Counted from the first letter of the stretch, positions 9,160 to 18,841 are shown. The stretch: 64,000 nucleotides of DNA from Anaerolineales bacterium (GCA_015075725.1 JABTTV010000001.1:3100001-3164000), one strand, 5' to 3'. Translations and numbers: made by a program. The notes: generated by a model from the sequence alone, not told the origin.

Positions 9160-9250
9160 AGCACATTTCCTTTTACCGCTAAAACCGAAATTACAAATTA
9201 AACCCCTGCGATCAATGCTCCTTACTGAAAACGTTGCATATATCGATCTG

Positions 9251-9910
9251 TCAAGGAATTGGTTTTACAACTCCCACATCTGCAGGAATACCGCCAAAGA
9301 GCTGGATATCCCGGCAGGATTGTTTGTCGATGCGCAGGAGCACGACTTCATTAGAAAGCCCGTCCACTTGGATGATCGTATCCGTCTTGTAGGTCGAATC
9401 CACGGTCAGCTTCAAGGTCACCTGGTTTTGGACGGGAAGATTGGAAACGCAGGATTTTTTATCCGGGTGAACGCGTCCTTCGTCATTGGCGCGCAGAAGA
9501 CCGCAGGTATTCGGAAGGTCGACATTCCCTGTGTTCTTTACAACGACATAAGCATTGGTCACTTCTCCCATCCCGTTTTGGATGTCGATGCTTGTGTTGC
9601 ATCCAAGGATCTCGATGGCAACCGATGGGAATGGAACCAGAGTATTCGTGGCGGATGGCGGTGCGAATGTAGGTGATAGGGTTGGAGATGCCGTTTCGGA
9701 CGGGGTCGGGGATATGGGCACGGACGACGTCATAACCGGCGTTACTGTAAAATTCAACGTCGGCGGAGGAATGATAAAGGGAGTGGCGGTGAAAATGGGC
9801 GGAGTATTGGTTGGCGGCGGAGATAATACGGGGAATGGTTGCGGAGCCACCCCCCAGATATCGCAGGATGTAAGGCATAGCCCCAGGAAAACGATGATTA
9901 TTCGCTTCAT
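9251..9910 (-). CDS. Thr/Pro-rich lipoprotein
   Basis: 220 residues from the ATG at 9910, chosen because it opens a lipoprotein signal (KRIIIVFLGLCLTSC, lipobox LTSC); an upstream in-frame start would add 18 unlikely residues. The Cys is followed by a long Pro/Thr/Ser spacer (about 25-95) and a C-terminal domain starting near EILGCNTSI with several Cys and an Asn-Thr-Gly-rich beta pattern (VVVKNTGNVDLPNTC), as in immunoglobulin-like secreted domains. Predicted to be anchored on the outer face of the cytoplasmic membrane. Function unknown. Divergent from the lipoprotein at 10016. Confidence 0.75.
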   Translation of the reverse strand: MKRIIIVFLGLCLTSCDIWGVAPQPFPVLSPPPTNTPPIFTATPFIIPPPTLNFTVTPVMTSSVPISPTPSETASPTLSPTFAPPSATNTLVPFPSVAIEILGCNTSIDIQNGMGEVTNAYVVVKNTGNVDLPNTCGLLRANDEGRVHPDKKSCVSNLPVQNQVTLKLTVDSTYKTDTIIQVDGLSNEVVLLRIDKQSCRDIQLFGGIPADVGVVKPIP

Positions 9911-9923
9911 GGAAGTATTATAC

Positions 9924-9943
9924 CGCCCTCTCGATGGAGGGCG
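9924..9943. repeat. Small inverted repeat in divergent lipoprotein promoter region
   Basis: CGCCCTC, loop TCGATG, GAGGGCG: perfect 7-bp stem, 14 bp upstream of the minus-strand lipoprotein start. It may be a leader structure or an operator; nothing further can be said. Confidence 0.35.
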
Positions 9944-10015
9944 AATAATTCCGATCCATGACAAACGCGTTATCGCATGATCGAAAGCGTGCGAATTTCA
10001 TAGTATTATATTGGG

Positions 10016-10747
10016 ATGACCCGTATGCAGCAGAAACGGTTTGTATTCCTTTTATGTTCGGTTGTGCTCAGCGCGTGCTCCATGGCTGACCTGTTCCCAT
10101 CGACCAGCACGCCTGTGCCGTCCGTGACGCCGATCATTACCTTTACGCCGATCGATACGCCTACGAGTACAAAAACCTTGAAACCGACCGCGTCGGCAAC
10201 CATTGTCCGCATTCCCACCCAGGACCCAAACCAGCCCACTTTCACGCCGTTTGCGCTCGCTCAGATACTTGTCGATGGCAACACCATCACGCCGGTCGCG
10301 ACCTCGACCAGGGAAGTTCCTGGTCCCGGTTTCCTCACAGTTGAGTACGCGCCGATCAAGATCTATTGGGGCGGCTGCGAACCGAATCATGTCAATGTCC
10401 GGGCGGTTGTGGAAGATCCCGATCAAGTTTTCAGCGTGATCATTTTCGTCCGGGTCAGGGATATCAATAAAGAGGATTACACTCCCTGGACGTCCGGCGA
10501 AGTCATGCTCAACCGGGGTCAGGGTGAGTTTACTTATAAACTTGTTGGAAGCAAGATCTATGGACACAATCATTATCTGCGTTCGTGGGTTTATTTCCAG
10601 CTGGTCGCTACCGATATCGAAGGCGAAGAGATCGGGAGAACTCGCGTCTTCGAAAAGGCGTTCGATATGTATCCATGTCCATGCCTGACCCCGTTGACGG
10701 GCTGCCCCGTTGCAACGCCCAGACCGACGAAAACTCCAAAGCCATGA
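10016..10747 (+). CDS. Thr/Pro-rich lipoprotein, paralogue 1
   Basis: 243 residues. Signal peptide with lipobox LSAC (FVFLLCSVVLSAC), a Thr/Pro/Ser spacer to about residue 100, and a C-terminal beta-rich domain beginning near GGCEPNHVNVRAVV. A second possible start is the Met at 10025. The domain is paralogous to that of the next gene (GCEP..V..., DP....V..FVR, SW...Q.V.T, GRTR.F, closing Cys). Its stop overlaps the next start by ATGA, so the two are translationally coupled. Predicted membrane-anchored extracytoplasmic protein of unknown role. Confidence 0.8.
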   Translation: MTRMQQKRFVFLLCSVVLSACSMADLFPSTSTPVPSVTPIITFTPIDTPTSTKTLKPTASATIVRIPTQDPNQPTFTPFALAQILVDGNTITPVATSTREVPGPGFLTVEYAPIKIYWGGCEPNHVNVRAVVEDPDQVFSVIIFVRVRDINKEDYTPWTSGEVMLNRGQGEFTYKLVGSKIYGHNHYLRSWVYFQLVATDIEGEEIGRTRVFEKAFDMYPCPCLTPLTGCPVATPRPTKTPKP

Positions 10748-11439
10748 AGAAAAAAACAGTACTTTCGATTTTGGCAACGACTTTATCTGCCGCCTGTGCG
10801 TTGGGACCGTTTGTTCCTGTCCCGACTCAAACACCGGCGCCCACTCAGACGGAAACAGCCACGCTTCCTCCCACACCTACGCCTGTCCTTGCCACCCTGA
10901 CCTTTACCCCCACTCCAACATTGATCGGTTTCAGGACGGCAACATTCACTCCAGCCGAATCCACAACCCCCGAATCGACCATTACCGCATTTACCACCGT
11001 CACATTGACCGCATCCAGTACACCGCTGCCGCCTGTCAAAACCGAAGGGTTTATTTCGATAAACACTTCTTTGACTGAAATCTTCAAAGCCAGGGGATGC
11101 GAACCGTCTGTTGTGCGCTTCACGGCGCAGGTGATCGACCCGACGGCGACCGAATACGTCCTCCTGTTCGTCCGTTTTAAAAGTTTGAAAGCGGAGCGGG
11201 TGGGAAAATGGACAAAAATCGACATGATCCCGATCGGCGCTGGGACATTTATCCACGACCTCTCCTCCGACCAGATAAAAGACGACGCCTATTTTGACTC
11301 TTCATGGATCGAGTATCAGATCGTATCGACGACCAAATCGGGCAGTGAGAATGGGCGTACCGACATTTTCAAGGAAAGGCTGAAAATGCTGGAATGCGAC
11401 CCTACATCCATCACTGCCACAAATACCACAGCTCCATAA
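10744..11439 (+). CDS. Thr/Pro-rich lipoprotein, paralogue 2
   Basis: 231 residues from the ATG at 10744, which overlaps the previous stop (ATGA). Signal KKKTVLSILATTLSAAC with a lipobox-like SAAC, a spacer of repeated Thr-Pro (about 25-95), and a C-terminal domain (about 105-225) homologous to the previous protein, with GCEPSVVRFTAQV, LLFVRFKSLK, SSWIEYQIV and GRTDIFKE. The paired domains point to a tandem duplication. The TAA stop overlaps the sirtuin ATG by one base (TAATG). Confidence 0.8.
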   Translation: MKKKTVLSILATTLSAACALGPFVPVPTQTPAPTQTETATLPPTPTPVLATLTFTPTPTLIGFRTATFTPAESTTPESTITAFTTVTLTASSTPLPPVKTEGFISINTSLTEIFKARGCEPSVVRFTAQVIDPTATEYVLLFVRFKSLKAERVGKWTKIDMIPIGAGTFIHDLSSDQIKDDAYFDSSWIEYQIVSTTKSGSENGRTDIFKERLKMLECDPTSITATNTTAP

Positions 11440-12176
11440 TGGACTTCCCAAAAGACTTTATTCGTTTTTTGACCTCCGCTACGCGTGTCGCTGTCCTTAC
11501 TGGAGCCGGTGTTTCGCAAGAGAGCGGTCTCCGCACCTTTCGCGACGCTCAAACCGGACTTTGGTCTCAGTACAAACCAGAAGATTTAGCCTCCCCTGAA
11601 GCCTTTGCCAGCGATCCCAAACTCGTCTGGGATTGGTATGCCTGGCGCCGGGAGGCGATCAAAGGTGTGCGGCCAAATGCCGGTCATTATGCTCTTGTAG
11701 AAATGGAACACCGGATTCCGGAATTCACCCTGATCACACAGAACGTGGACGGACTTCACCGTTTTGCCGGGAGCCAGAACGTACTTGAATTGCATGGGAA
11801 TATACAAAGAGTGCGCTGCTCGAATTGCGGGAAGTTGGCCGAGATGTGGGATGAAAACATAGAACAAGTTCCTCAGTGCTTGAATTGCGGCGGGTTACTG
11901 AGACCTGACGTTGTCTGGTTTGGCGAATCCTTGCCAAGGGCAGAACTTGAGTCCGCTGTCGAAGCTGCGCGGTCCTGCCAGCTGTTCTTCTCCATCGGAA
12001 CATCGGGTGTGGTCCAGCCAGCCGCCTCCCTTGCTCATGCCGCGCGCAATAAAGGTTCCGTCGTCGTCGAGATCAACGCCGAACCGACCCCGCTCACACC
12101 CAAAGTGGATTTTTCCTTTCATGGCAAGTCCGGCTTCATTTTGCCCGAGTTGGTCAAGGCAGTATGGGGAATTTAG
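11439..12176 (+). CDS. cobB: NAD-dependent protein deacylase (sirtuin, SIRT5-like class III)
   Basis: 245 residues from the ATG at 11439. NAD-binding GAGVSQESGLRTFR (22-35), TQNVDGLH (100-107), catalytic His119 in LHGN, four zinc cysteines (C127, C130, C147, C150) and GTSGVVQPAA. The Tyr67-x-x-Arg70 pair in WYAWRRE is the SIRT5/CobB feature that favours desuccinylation and demalonylation as well as deacetylation. Cytoplasmic. The one-base overlap with the upstream lipoprotein gene implies co-expression, an unexpected pairing. It ends 5 bp from the convergent VOC gene. Confidence 0.93.
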   Translation: MDFPKDFIRFLTSATRVAVLTGAGVSQESGLRTFRDAQTGLWSQYKPEDLASPEAFASDPKLVWDWYAWRREAIKGVRPNAGHYALVEMEHRIPEFTLITQNVDGLHRFAGSQNVLELHGNIQRVRCSNCGKLAEMWDENIEQVPQCLNCGGLLRPDVVWFGESLPRAELESAVEAARSCQLFFSIGTSGVVQPAASLAHAARNKGSVVVEINAEPTPLTPKVDFSFHGKSGFILPELVKAVWGI

Positions 12177-12181
12177 CCGTC

Positions 12182-12583
12182 TTATTTTGCCTGGAACAGT
12201 GTGATCTGCATTCCATCCGGGTCTTGCAAGCGGACGTTGAGATCGTCCCAGGGCGTCAAAACGGGTTCATGCACCAAAGTCGCGCCATTGGCTAACATTC
12301 GCTCCATTGCCGCTTTCAAGTCGGGGACCTGCAATGCAAACCGCACCTGCCCGCTGACACGCTTCCCGGCTTCCAATCCATCGATGACTTCCGCCTGTCG
12401 TTCGTCGAAGATCTCCAGCGTGGCTTTTCCCATTTCGAGCATCAACGCCCTGCCGCCGTCATTGTTCCAGACGGCAGCTGGCTCGATCCCCAATCCCAGA
12501 CAATAAAACTTGACAAGCCTTTCGTAATCCGGGGTGGTAACAGCAACACGTAATTCGAAGATGGGTGGTTTTGTATCAGACAT
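12182..12583 (-). CDS. VOC (glyoxalase/bleomycin-resistance fold) protein
   Basis: 133 residues, one vicinal-oxygen-chelate domain pair: LRVAVTTPDYERLVKFY opens the first beta-alpha-beta module and VRFALQVPDLKAAMERM the second, ending LQDPDGMQITLFQ, the usual C-terminal metal-side motif. Family members act on or bind small organic molecules; the substrate cannot be told. It starts 4 bp upstream of... the large membrane protein gene stop is on the other side, and it lies 3 bp before that gene's 3' end, so the two are transcribed in the same direction with the VOC gene downstream. Confidence 0.85.
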   Translation of the reverse strand: MSDTKPPIFELRVAVTTPDYERLVKFYCLGLGIEPAAVWNNDGGRALMLEMGKATLEIFDERQAEVIDGLEAGKRVSGQVRFALQVPDLKAAMERMLANGATLVHEPVLTPWDDLNVRLQDPDGMQITLFQAK

Positions 12584-12586
12584 ATC

Positions 12587-15500
12587 TTAAGCTCTCCAAT
12601 CGCTGAGTCTTTCTCCAAGTTTGACTATCCGTTCCCGCAAAAGGACGGCGACCACGCCGAGTGTCAGCAGGACGATGCCCGTACAACCGATGACGAAGAT
12701 CGCCGCCCGGTCCTTCAATGCACTATATACCACCGTGACCACGCCAACCGCAACGAAACCGATTGGAAAAAAGGTGAGGCTTCGCGAGCGGATGACGATT
12801 CCGTATACCAGCACCACCAGAGACTGCCCGAAGAGCAGGAAGAAATAACCCAGATTGTTCCTGTTGATCATTTCGATGTAGGTTGTGCCGAGCAGAACAA
12901 ATTGCGAGAACATTCCCATGATGAATGCGCCAGTCTTATTCCCGGACCTGGTCAACAGATAATGCTGGATCAAACCGAAGAGTGCCGCGCCGACAGAGAA
13001 GAATTGGGGCTCGCTGACATCCAAATCGAAGAGGATGATGAAGTAAGAGAGCAGGTAAAGCGCGTTAGCAGGGAATGCCAGCCAGGCATTTCTTTTTGCA
13101 AAGGCTTCTACCGCCCAGAGTGTTGCGGCAACCGCAACCGGGATCGACGCATCCAATCCGCCGATCCTAACAGCGGCAATTGAGACAAAGACTCCCAAAC
13201 TGAGTCCGCTATATAACAAAGGCGGCGCCCATTTCCCGGGGCGGTCGCGGCTGCGGAGAAAATACGCCATGCCGTAATACAGCGCCGCAATGACGACCAC
13301 AGGATGTATCCATCTTGTCATTTCGAAGGCGCGGAATAGGAATGTGGCAAAGAGTGGAAGGGTCAAAGTAAAGGTGTAGAGCAAATTCGGTTGGCGATAG
13401 ACCAGGCTCACGGTCAGGAAAAGAAGCGAATAAACGGCGAAGCTGATCGCTGCGATGAGAGCATCCGTCTCAGAGAAGAGATATCCATAATTGACAAGAG
13501 CGGCGAGTCCACCCGCGATGCGGACCAGCCACTTGAGCGGGCGCGGATGCGGAAAAGCAAGATGGGCGAGCACGTCGGCCAAAAGCCAGATGAGGCTGTA
13601 TGCCAGAAGATGAAAGGTGATCCGCTCGATATTCAAATCGTTTAATATTTGAAAAATTCCCATCGTGAATAGGGCGGGCGCACCGGGTTCCAACAAACCG
13701 TTCTTCCTAATAAACATTTCCGCGATGTAAAGCAGGCCGATTGCGAGCATATACCATCCGCCGGACTCTTTGAATGTGACGAATGCGCCAATGGAGACGA
13801 TGGAACCAAGAATCAGCGCGCTGTTGCGGAATATGATGGCAGGGTTGGCTTTTGAACGGACGACCAGCCCCATGACGAAATACAAGACAGCAAGACCGGT
13901 CAGAGCCGGGAGCCAGGCATCCATGTTGAAATGATCGAGTGCGAAATAAATTGTCAACGGGAGTGTAGCTGCGGGAATGTATCCCAGCCAGGCTCGCCGG
14001 TAAACAAAGGCGCAGACGGCAAAGGAAAGTGTGTAAATTCCAAAAGAGAGCGCGGCATCCCGGGAGGGTGCCATAAGAAGCAAAATGAAATTCAGCGCCG
14101 CGATTAAACCGCCGATTCCCCGAACGACCAATTTAAGAGGCCTGGGCTGATCGAAAGTGAGATGGTTGGCGAGGTCGGCGAAAACCCAAATCAAGGAATT
14201 AGTCAAAAGGTGGTAATAACCCTGGTCAATTTTGTAATCACGGAGGATGAGAAATGCTCCCGAGGTGAATAGGAGGGGCGCACCGAACTCGAACAAACCA
14301 TTTTTCCTCACATGCATTTCCGCAACGAAGACCGCCCCTATAAGCAGGGCATACCAGCCGCCGGATTCCTTCGCAAAGATAAGGGCAGCGAGGGAAACGG
14401 TCACGCCAAGCGCCATTCCGCTGGAACGAAGCGCGGTGGACCATTTTTCGTTTTTGCGGATGACGATCCCGACCGCATAGTAGAGCAGCGCGAGCGCAGA
14501 TAGCGAAGGGACCCAGGCATCAATCTTGAACGCGTCGAGAGCGAATAAGATTGCAAGCGGGAGAAGGGCAGCGGGAATGTAGGCGAGATAGGTTTTGCGG
14601 TAGGTGAGCGCGTAAACTGCACAGAAAACCGCAAGGAGTAGGTAACCGATCGCGACGTGACCGAGCCTGCCTTCGAATGGGAGGACTAGGCTTGCAGTTA
14701 ATAGGAAAGCGGCGCCGTACAAACGAGGGGGCAAACGCCACGCAGGATTTTCCTTCCAATCCTTCTTCATCCAGAGATCTGGGAGCAGTAACAGGATCGT
14801 AAGTCCGACCAGGCTGTAACTGAACGGTATGTCGAAGCGTTTTATAAAGTCGAGTTGAAGGAAGGCGAAATAGGCAACGACGGCATAGAGCAACGCCAGG
14901 GTCCACAACCACCAGCGCGTTCGTAAAATGTGAAGAATGGTGAACAGGAAAGCAACGCCAACCGCGACAACGAGGCAGAGCCAGATTTCATAAACGAGTC
15001 CGGTGAAGACCGCCAGCCCGAGGCTCGGCAAAGTCGAAAGCAACATGGGCAGGCTGTATTTTTTTGCATTTTCAAGCCGGAATAATGCCTCGCTCGCAAC
15101 GGCAAAGATCGCACCCCAGGTGAATAAGAGAATGGTCGAACCGAGGCTTTCAACGTCGAAGGCAACTGCGATGAACCATGGCATGGGGACGAGCGTGGCG
15201 GCAGAAAGCCAGGGGAAGGCAAAGAAGGGAAATAATCCTTCCGAGATTAGGTAGAAAATCATCGCCAGCAGCCATGTTGTGAACGTCACCAAATGGAAAA
15301 GATTTTCGTAGGATGGATCGAATGTGCTGATGCCGAAGGCGCTGAGAGAAACGATCAGGTTGGCGATTTGCAGAATCTGCGCCAAGATGAAAACCGGAAG
15401 CGCAAAATTACCGCCCTTCCACGTTTTGAGCAGCCAAGTCCCGGTCAGCCCCGCAAGAGCGGCGAATCCCATCAACATTGTGTAAATGTCTGATTTTGCT

Positions 15501-17047
15501 TCGAACGCCAACCCAACGTTGAAGAAGGAAAGGGTCAATGCGCCGAAGGCGGCGATGGAGAAGAAACGCGATTCATACAAGCGGGTGCTGCCACTCCATA
15601 TGACAGCCATGATGAAGAAGACGACCGCCCAGTATCCGTCTGTGAATGCTGCGGGAATATCGAAGGATTGTCTTAGAGATTCGTGCAGACTGTTTGCGGT
15701 AATGGGCAGGAGGAAAGAGAAGACAATGAAAAGTGCAAAACTTGGCTGGGGAAGACGTTTTTTGATGAGGACTGCCAATGCGCCGAATATGAATGTGCCG
15801 ATGATGAGAATGGGGAGTCGCAGTTCGGGGACGACGGCGCCAAGAATCGCTGCGGCGGCGATGACGAAGAACGCGCCAAGGTAAAGATATATTTTGATGC
15901 TGGCTTCGCTGGTTAGTGTTTGCAGGAGGCTGGGGCGCGGCTCTGGCGGCGCGGACGGTTGGGAGGGCATCGGGGCGGGAGTCACGGCTGGGGCGGGATT
16001 GGGCTGAACCACCTGTGGCGTAGAAGCGGCAGTTTGAGTTGGAGCGGGTACCGGCGCGGGCTGAGGCGCGATGTCGAAATCATAGCGGCGGCGCAGGACA
16101 TCCGCCACAGGTTTTTCGACCAGGTTGTATTTCACCCACTCGTTGATTTCCTGAAGCAAGGTATACCGTATGCCGCGGTCCAGCTTGTTGGAATTGAACC
16201 GTTTTTGAACGGCGCGGTTGGCGGCGGAATCCAATGCGGCAATGGCGCGATTGCGAATTTCTTCCTTTCCGCCTGCTATGGCAAGTTGTTCAAGTTGATG
16301 GCGAACCGCCTCACTGCTATAGCCCAAACGGCTTAATGCTTCAAGCGCTTCGAAGATCTCATTGTCTTTCCCGCTTCTCAACCTGAAGAGAAGATCATCA
16401 AGGATTTGTTTCGGGTCGTTCATATCGCCTGCCGCTGGATTGCCCAGGCCGGATGCAAATTTGCCAGACTGCCGTGGGCGATTGATTGCCTCTCTCGCAT
16501 CCATGCGGATGTCCGTATTGTCATTTTCATCGTTCGACTCCCCTGTTCCAGCGTTTTGAATGGACGTCAAGCCGGAAACATCGTCGGATACCAAGCCGGG
16601 GAACTCCGGGTACTCCTTCAAGTAGCGATTTCTCATGCCGACACTGTTCGCCCATAAAATGATCAGGATGACGATACCGATCAATAAGACACAGGATGCT
16701 CCAAAAAGAAATATGCTCATGCCGGCGGTCACAAGGGCAACCCCGGTACGAATTCCCGCGTGGGTCAGGGCGATGCGCCCGTGTTCGCGGACAAATTCGC
16801 TATTCTTGTGATTCGCATATTGAAGCAGAAGAAGGTGCCAGAGCGCGGATACGACCACCCCGCCGCCATAGCTGATCGCCTCGTCAACGCTGTAGTTGCA
16901 TACGAGACCGAAGTTCGAGCAAATATCCAATTGGAAAAATGTGGAGGCTGCAAAATACAGGGTGGGTATGGTCAACAAAGGCGATACCCTCAACCAGTTA
17001 TATGCGCCTCTCGCATATCGGATTTCCTGCGCGGTGGCATAAGCCAT
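12587..17047 (-). CDS. Very large polytopic membrane protein with internal repeats
   Basis: 1486 residues from the ATG at 17047, chosen because GGAG lies 9 nt upstream; longer starts lack a ribosome site. Two N-terminal helices are followed by a soluble region (about 165-330) including a HEAT-like helical stretch and a Pro/Ala-rich linker (about 340-385), then more than 30 hydrophobic segments to the end. A unit of about 215 residues recurs, marked by FAKESGGWYALLIGAVF / FKESGGWYMLAIGLLY and RKNGLFEFGAPLLFT / RKNGLLEPGAPALFT and PRPLKLVVR / PRPLKWLVR. It recalls DUF2157-type predicted membrane proteins. No catalytic motif seen; function unknown. Confidence 0.8.
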   Translation of the reverse strand: MAYATAQEIRYARGAYNWLRVSPLLTIPTLYFAASTFFQLDICSNFGLVCNYSVDEAISYGGGVVVSALWHLLLLQYANHKNSEFVREHGRIALTHAGIRTGVALVTAGMSIFLFGASCVLLIGIVILIILWANSVGMRNRYLKEYPEFPGLVSDDVSGLTSIQNAGTGESNDENDNTDIRMDAREAINRPRQSGKFASGLGNPAAGDMNDPKQILDDLLFRLRSGKDNEIFEALEALSRLGYSSEAVRHQLEQLAIAGGKEEIRNRAIAALDSAANRAVQKRFNSNKLDRGIRYTLLQEINEWVKYNLVEKPVADVLRRRYDFDIAPQPAPVPAPTQTAASTPQVVQPNPAPAVTPAPMPSQPSAPPEPRPSLLQTLTSEASIKIYLYLGAFFVIAAAAILGAVVPELRLPILIIGTFIFGALAVLIKKRLPQPSFALFIVFSFLLPITANSLHESLRQSFDIPAAFTDGYWAVVFFIMAVIWSGSTRLYESRFFSIAAFGALTLSFFNVGLAFEAKSDIYTMLMGFAALAGLTGTWLLKTWKGGNFALPVFILAQILQIANLIVSLSAFGISTFDPSYENLFHLVTFTTWLLAMIFYLISEGLFPFFAFPWLSAATLVPMPWFIAVAFDVESLGSTILLFTWGAIFAVASEALFRLENAKKYSLPMLLSTLPSLGLAVFTGLVYEIWLCLVVAVGVAFLFTILHILRTRWWLWTLALLYAVVAYFAFLQLDFIKRFDIPFSYSLVGLTILLLLPDLWMKKDWKENPAWRLPPRLYGAAFLLTASLVLPFEGRLGHVAIGYLLLAVFCAVYALTYRKTYLAYIPAALLPLAILFALDAFKIDAWVPSLSALALLYYAVGIVIRKNEKWSTALRSSGMALGVTVSLAALIFAKESGGWYALLIGAVFVAEMHVRKNGLFEFGAPLLFTSGAFLILRDYKIDQGYYHLLTNSLIWVFADLANHLTFDQPRPLKLVVRGIGGLIAALNFILLLMAPSRDAALSFGIYTLSFAVCAFVYRRAWLGYIPAATLPLTIYFALDHFNMDAWLPALTGLAVLYFVMGLVVRSKANPAIIFRNSALILGSIVSIGAFVTFKESGGWYMLAIGLLYIAEMFIRKNGLLEPGAPALFTMGIFQILNDLNIERITFHLLAYSLIWLLADVLAHLAFPHPRPLKWLVRIAGGLAALVNYGYLFSETDALIAAISFAVYSLLFLTVSLVYRQPNLLYTFTLTLPLFATFLFRAFEMTRWIHPVVVIAALYYGMAYFLRSRDRPGKWAPPLLYSGLSLGVFVSIAAVRIGGLDASIPVAVAATLWAVEAFAKRNAWLAFPANALYLLSYFIILFDLDVSEPQFFSVGAALFGLIQHYLLTRSGNKTGAFIMGMFSQFVLLGTTYIEMINRNNLGYFFLLFGQSLVVLVYGIVIRSRSLTFFPIGFVAVGVVTVVYSALKDRAAIFVIGCTGIVLLTLGVVAVLLRERIVKLGERLSDWRA

Positions 17048-17216
17048 TCGATCCATCTCCTTTTTCCTTGGGATCCGCTTGGGCAGCGGAATTATCGTCC
17101 AATTATTGCACAAAAAGTCCGAAAACACTGCCAGAAAATGTCATGTTTTCAAAGATTCAAGAGAAGTTGGACGATGTCCCTCGCAGCCAATCCTCCAAAG
17201 GTGAATTCAATAAAAC

Positions 17217-17259
17217 CGCCGTGACGCCAAGGTTGAAAATCCAACCTTTTGCCACGGCG
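17217..17259 (-). terminator. Intrinsic terminator after the GH13 gene
   Basis: On the minus strand a two-part stem (CGCCGTG/CACGGCG outer, AAGGTTG/CAACCTT inner) follows the GH13 stop by about 20 nt and is trailed by GGTTTTATT. It separates the GH13 gene from the large membrane protein gene. The rest of the 233-bp gap 17048-17280 shows nothing else. Confidence 0.65.
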
Positions 17260-17280
17260 AAAAATACTCAACGACTACAG

Positions 17281-18744
17281 CTATTTGACGACGATCCCGC
17301 TTCTTGGCGGGACAGTGATGATCCGGTCTGTGATGCCCGGGGTTCCAAACAGGATTTGAGGTGAATCGCTTTGTTTGTAATCGAAGGATTTCGTAGTATT
17401 CGATGCGTTAAAGGCGATGGTGATCGTTTCCCGTCCGAGTGTCCGGCAGAAAACCATGATGTCATCCTCGGCATGGATCCGTTTGTAATCCCCATGTCGG
17501 AGGGCGTCCTGTTCCTTACGCAAGGCGATGCAGGCTTTGGTGTAATTCAACAGTTCCCGGTCCCATTTCGCCTGGTCCCAGGGAAAACTTTTACGACAAT
17601 CCGGGTCGTGGCCGCCATCCACGCCGACTTCGTCTCCATAGTAGATGCAGGGAGCGCCCGGCATCGTGAAGAGGAAGAGCCATGCCAGTTTGAGCGATGC
17701 CTTGTCTCCGCTTGCGCAGGTCAGGAAGCGCGGCATATCGTGGCTGTCCAGCAAATTGAGTTGGGCAAAGGTGATATCTTCGCGATACAGGTGCAGTATC
17801 CGATCGACTTCATCGGCGAACGCTTTTGCATGCATTCGATGAACGCGGTCTTTCAATCCGCCCGCATGGTTGATCGCCTCGAAGTTCAGGTGCGAACCGG
17901 CGAAAAAGTTAAGCGCTGCGGCTGTGAAGAGATAGTTCATCACCGCGTCGAACTGATCACCCTGCAGCCATCTCTGAGCCTCATGCCAGATCTCGCCAAC
18001 GATATACGCCTCCGGATTGACAGCCCGAACGCGCCGTCGAAATTCACGCCAGAACTCATCGTCGTCGATCTCAGCAGGCACATCGAGCCGCCAGCCGTCA
18101 ATTCCGAATTTGATCCAATACTCTGCCACGTCGAAAATGAATTCCCGTACTGCCGGTGTATTGGTATTGAATTTGGGCAGGGCAGGTAGATTCCACCAGG
18201 CGCGGTAGCCGATGGCAGTCATGCTGTCATCATGGTGGAGCAGTTTCTGCTCGTGGGGCGAAGGATACGCGCCCCAATGCTTATGTCCGTTCAGGCGCTC
18301 CTCGTCGAAATGGAACCAATCCCTGTATGGAGAGGTCGCGCCTGTCTCCAATACATGGTGGAATTGCCAGAATCCGCGCGAGGCGTGGTTGAAGACCCCG
18401 TCTAGAACCACGCGAATACCGCGCTTATGCGCCGCATCGATTAATTCCTTCAATGCGTTGTTGCCGCCGAGAAGCGGATCCACGTGGTAATAGTCGTATG
18501 TGTGATAACGGTGATTTGACGCCGAAGAAAAGATGGGGTTGAAATATATAGCGTTGATTCCCAGGTCCTGCAAGTAATCCAGTTTCTCGATCACGCCGTA
18601 CAGGTCACCGCCTTTGAAGCCGTGATGTGTCGGCATGCTGTCCCATGACTCGAAGCCAATATCTGGAAGTTTATTGCTTTTTGAAAAACGGTCGGGGAAG
18701 ATTTGATAGAAAATCGCGTCTTTTACCCAGTCTGGTGTGGTCAT
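17281..18744 (-). CDS. GH13 alpha-glucan hydrolase (neopullulanase/cyclomaltodextrinase-like)
   Basis: 487 residues. The (beta/alpha)8 catalytic domain starts at residue 5 (DAIFYQIFPDRF), with region I DGVFNHASRG, region II GWRLDVPAE (nucleophile Asp221), region III VGEIWHE (acid/base Glu251) and region IV LLDSHD (Asp336). The stretch GGHDPDCRKSFPWD is typical of neopullulanase and maltogenic-amylase relatives. Unlike those, there is no N-terminal CBM34 domain, and no signal peptide, so it probably acts in the cytoplasm on imported maltodextrins. Neighbouring ABC sugar transporters fit this role. Confidence 0.9.
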   Translation of the reverse strand: MTTPDWVKDAIFYQIFPDRFSKSNKLPDIGFESWDSMPTHHGFKGGDLYGVIEKLDYLQDLGINAIYFNPIFSSASNHRYHTYDYYHVDPLLGGNNALKELIDAAHKRGIRVVLDGVFNHASRGFWQFHHVLETGATSPYRDWFHFDEERLNGHKHWGAYPSPHEQKLLHHDDSMTAIGYRAWWNLPALPKFNTNTPAVREFIFDVAEYWIKFGIDGWRLDVPAEIDDDEFWREFRRRVRAVNPEAYIVGEIWHEAQRWLQGDQFDAVMNYLFTAAALNFFAGSHLNFEAINHAGGLKDRVHRMHAKAFADEVDRILHLYREDITFAQLNLLDSHDMPRFLTCASGDKASLKLAWLFLFTMPGAPCIYYGDEVGVDGGHDPDCRKSFPWDQAKWDRELLNYTKACIALRKEQDALRHGDYKRIHAEDDIMVFCRTLGRETITIAFNASNTTKSFDYKQSDSPQILFGTPGITDRIITVPPRSGIVVK

Positions 18745-18841
18745 TTATTTCCTCGTTGGAATTGGATTTTGTGGAATAATTCGCGTGTAAAATAATGGTA
18801 GCGCCTCACGCATTAGGCGCTTGATTCCGGAGGGTAGTACT

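Noticed and set aside
9700..9900. Thr/Pro-rich spacers as tandem DNA repeats or CRISPR
   Set aside because: The coding spacers are irregular at the DNA level and have no conserved direct repeats with unique spacers.
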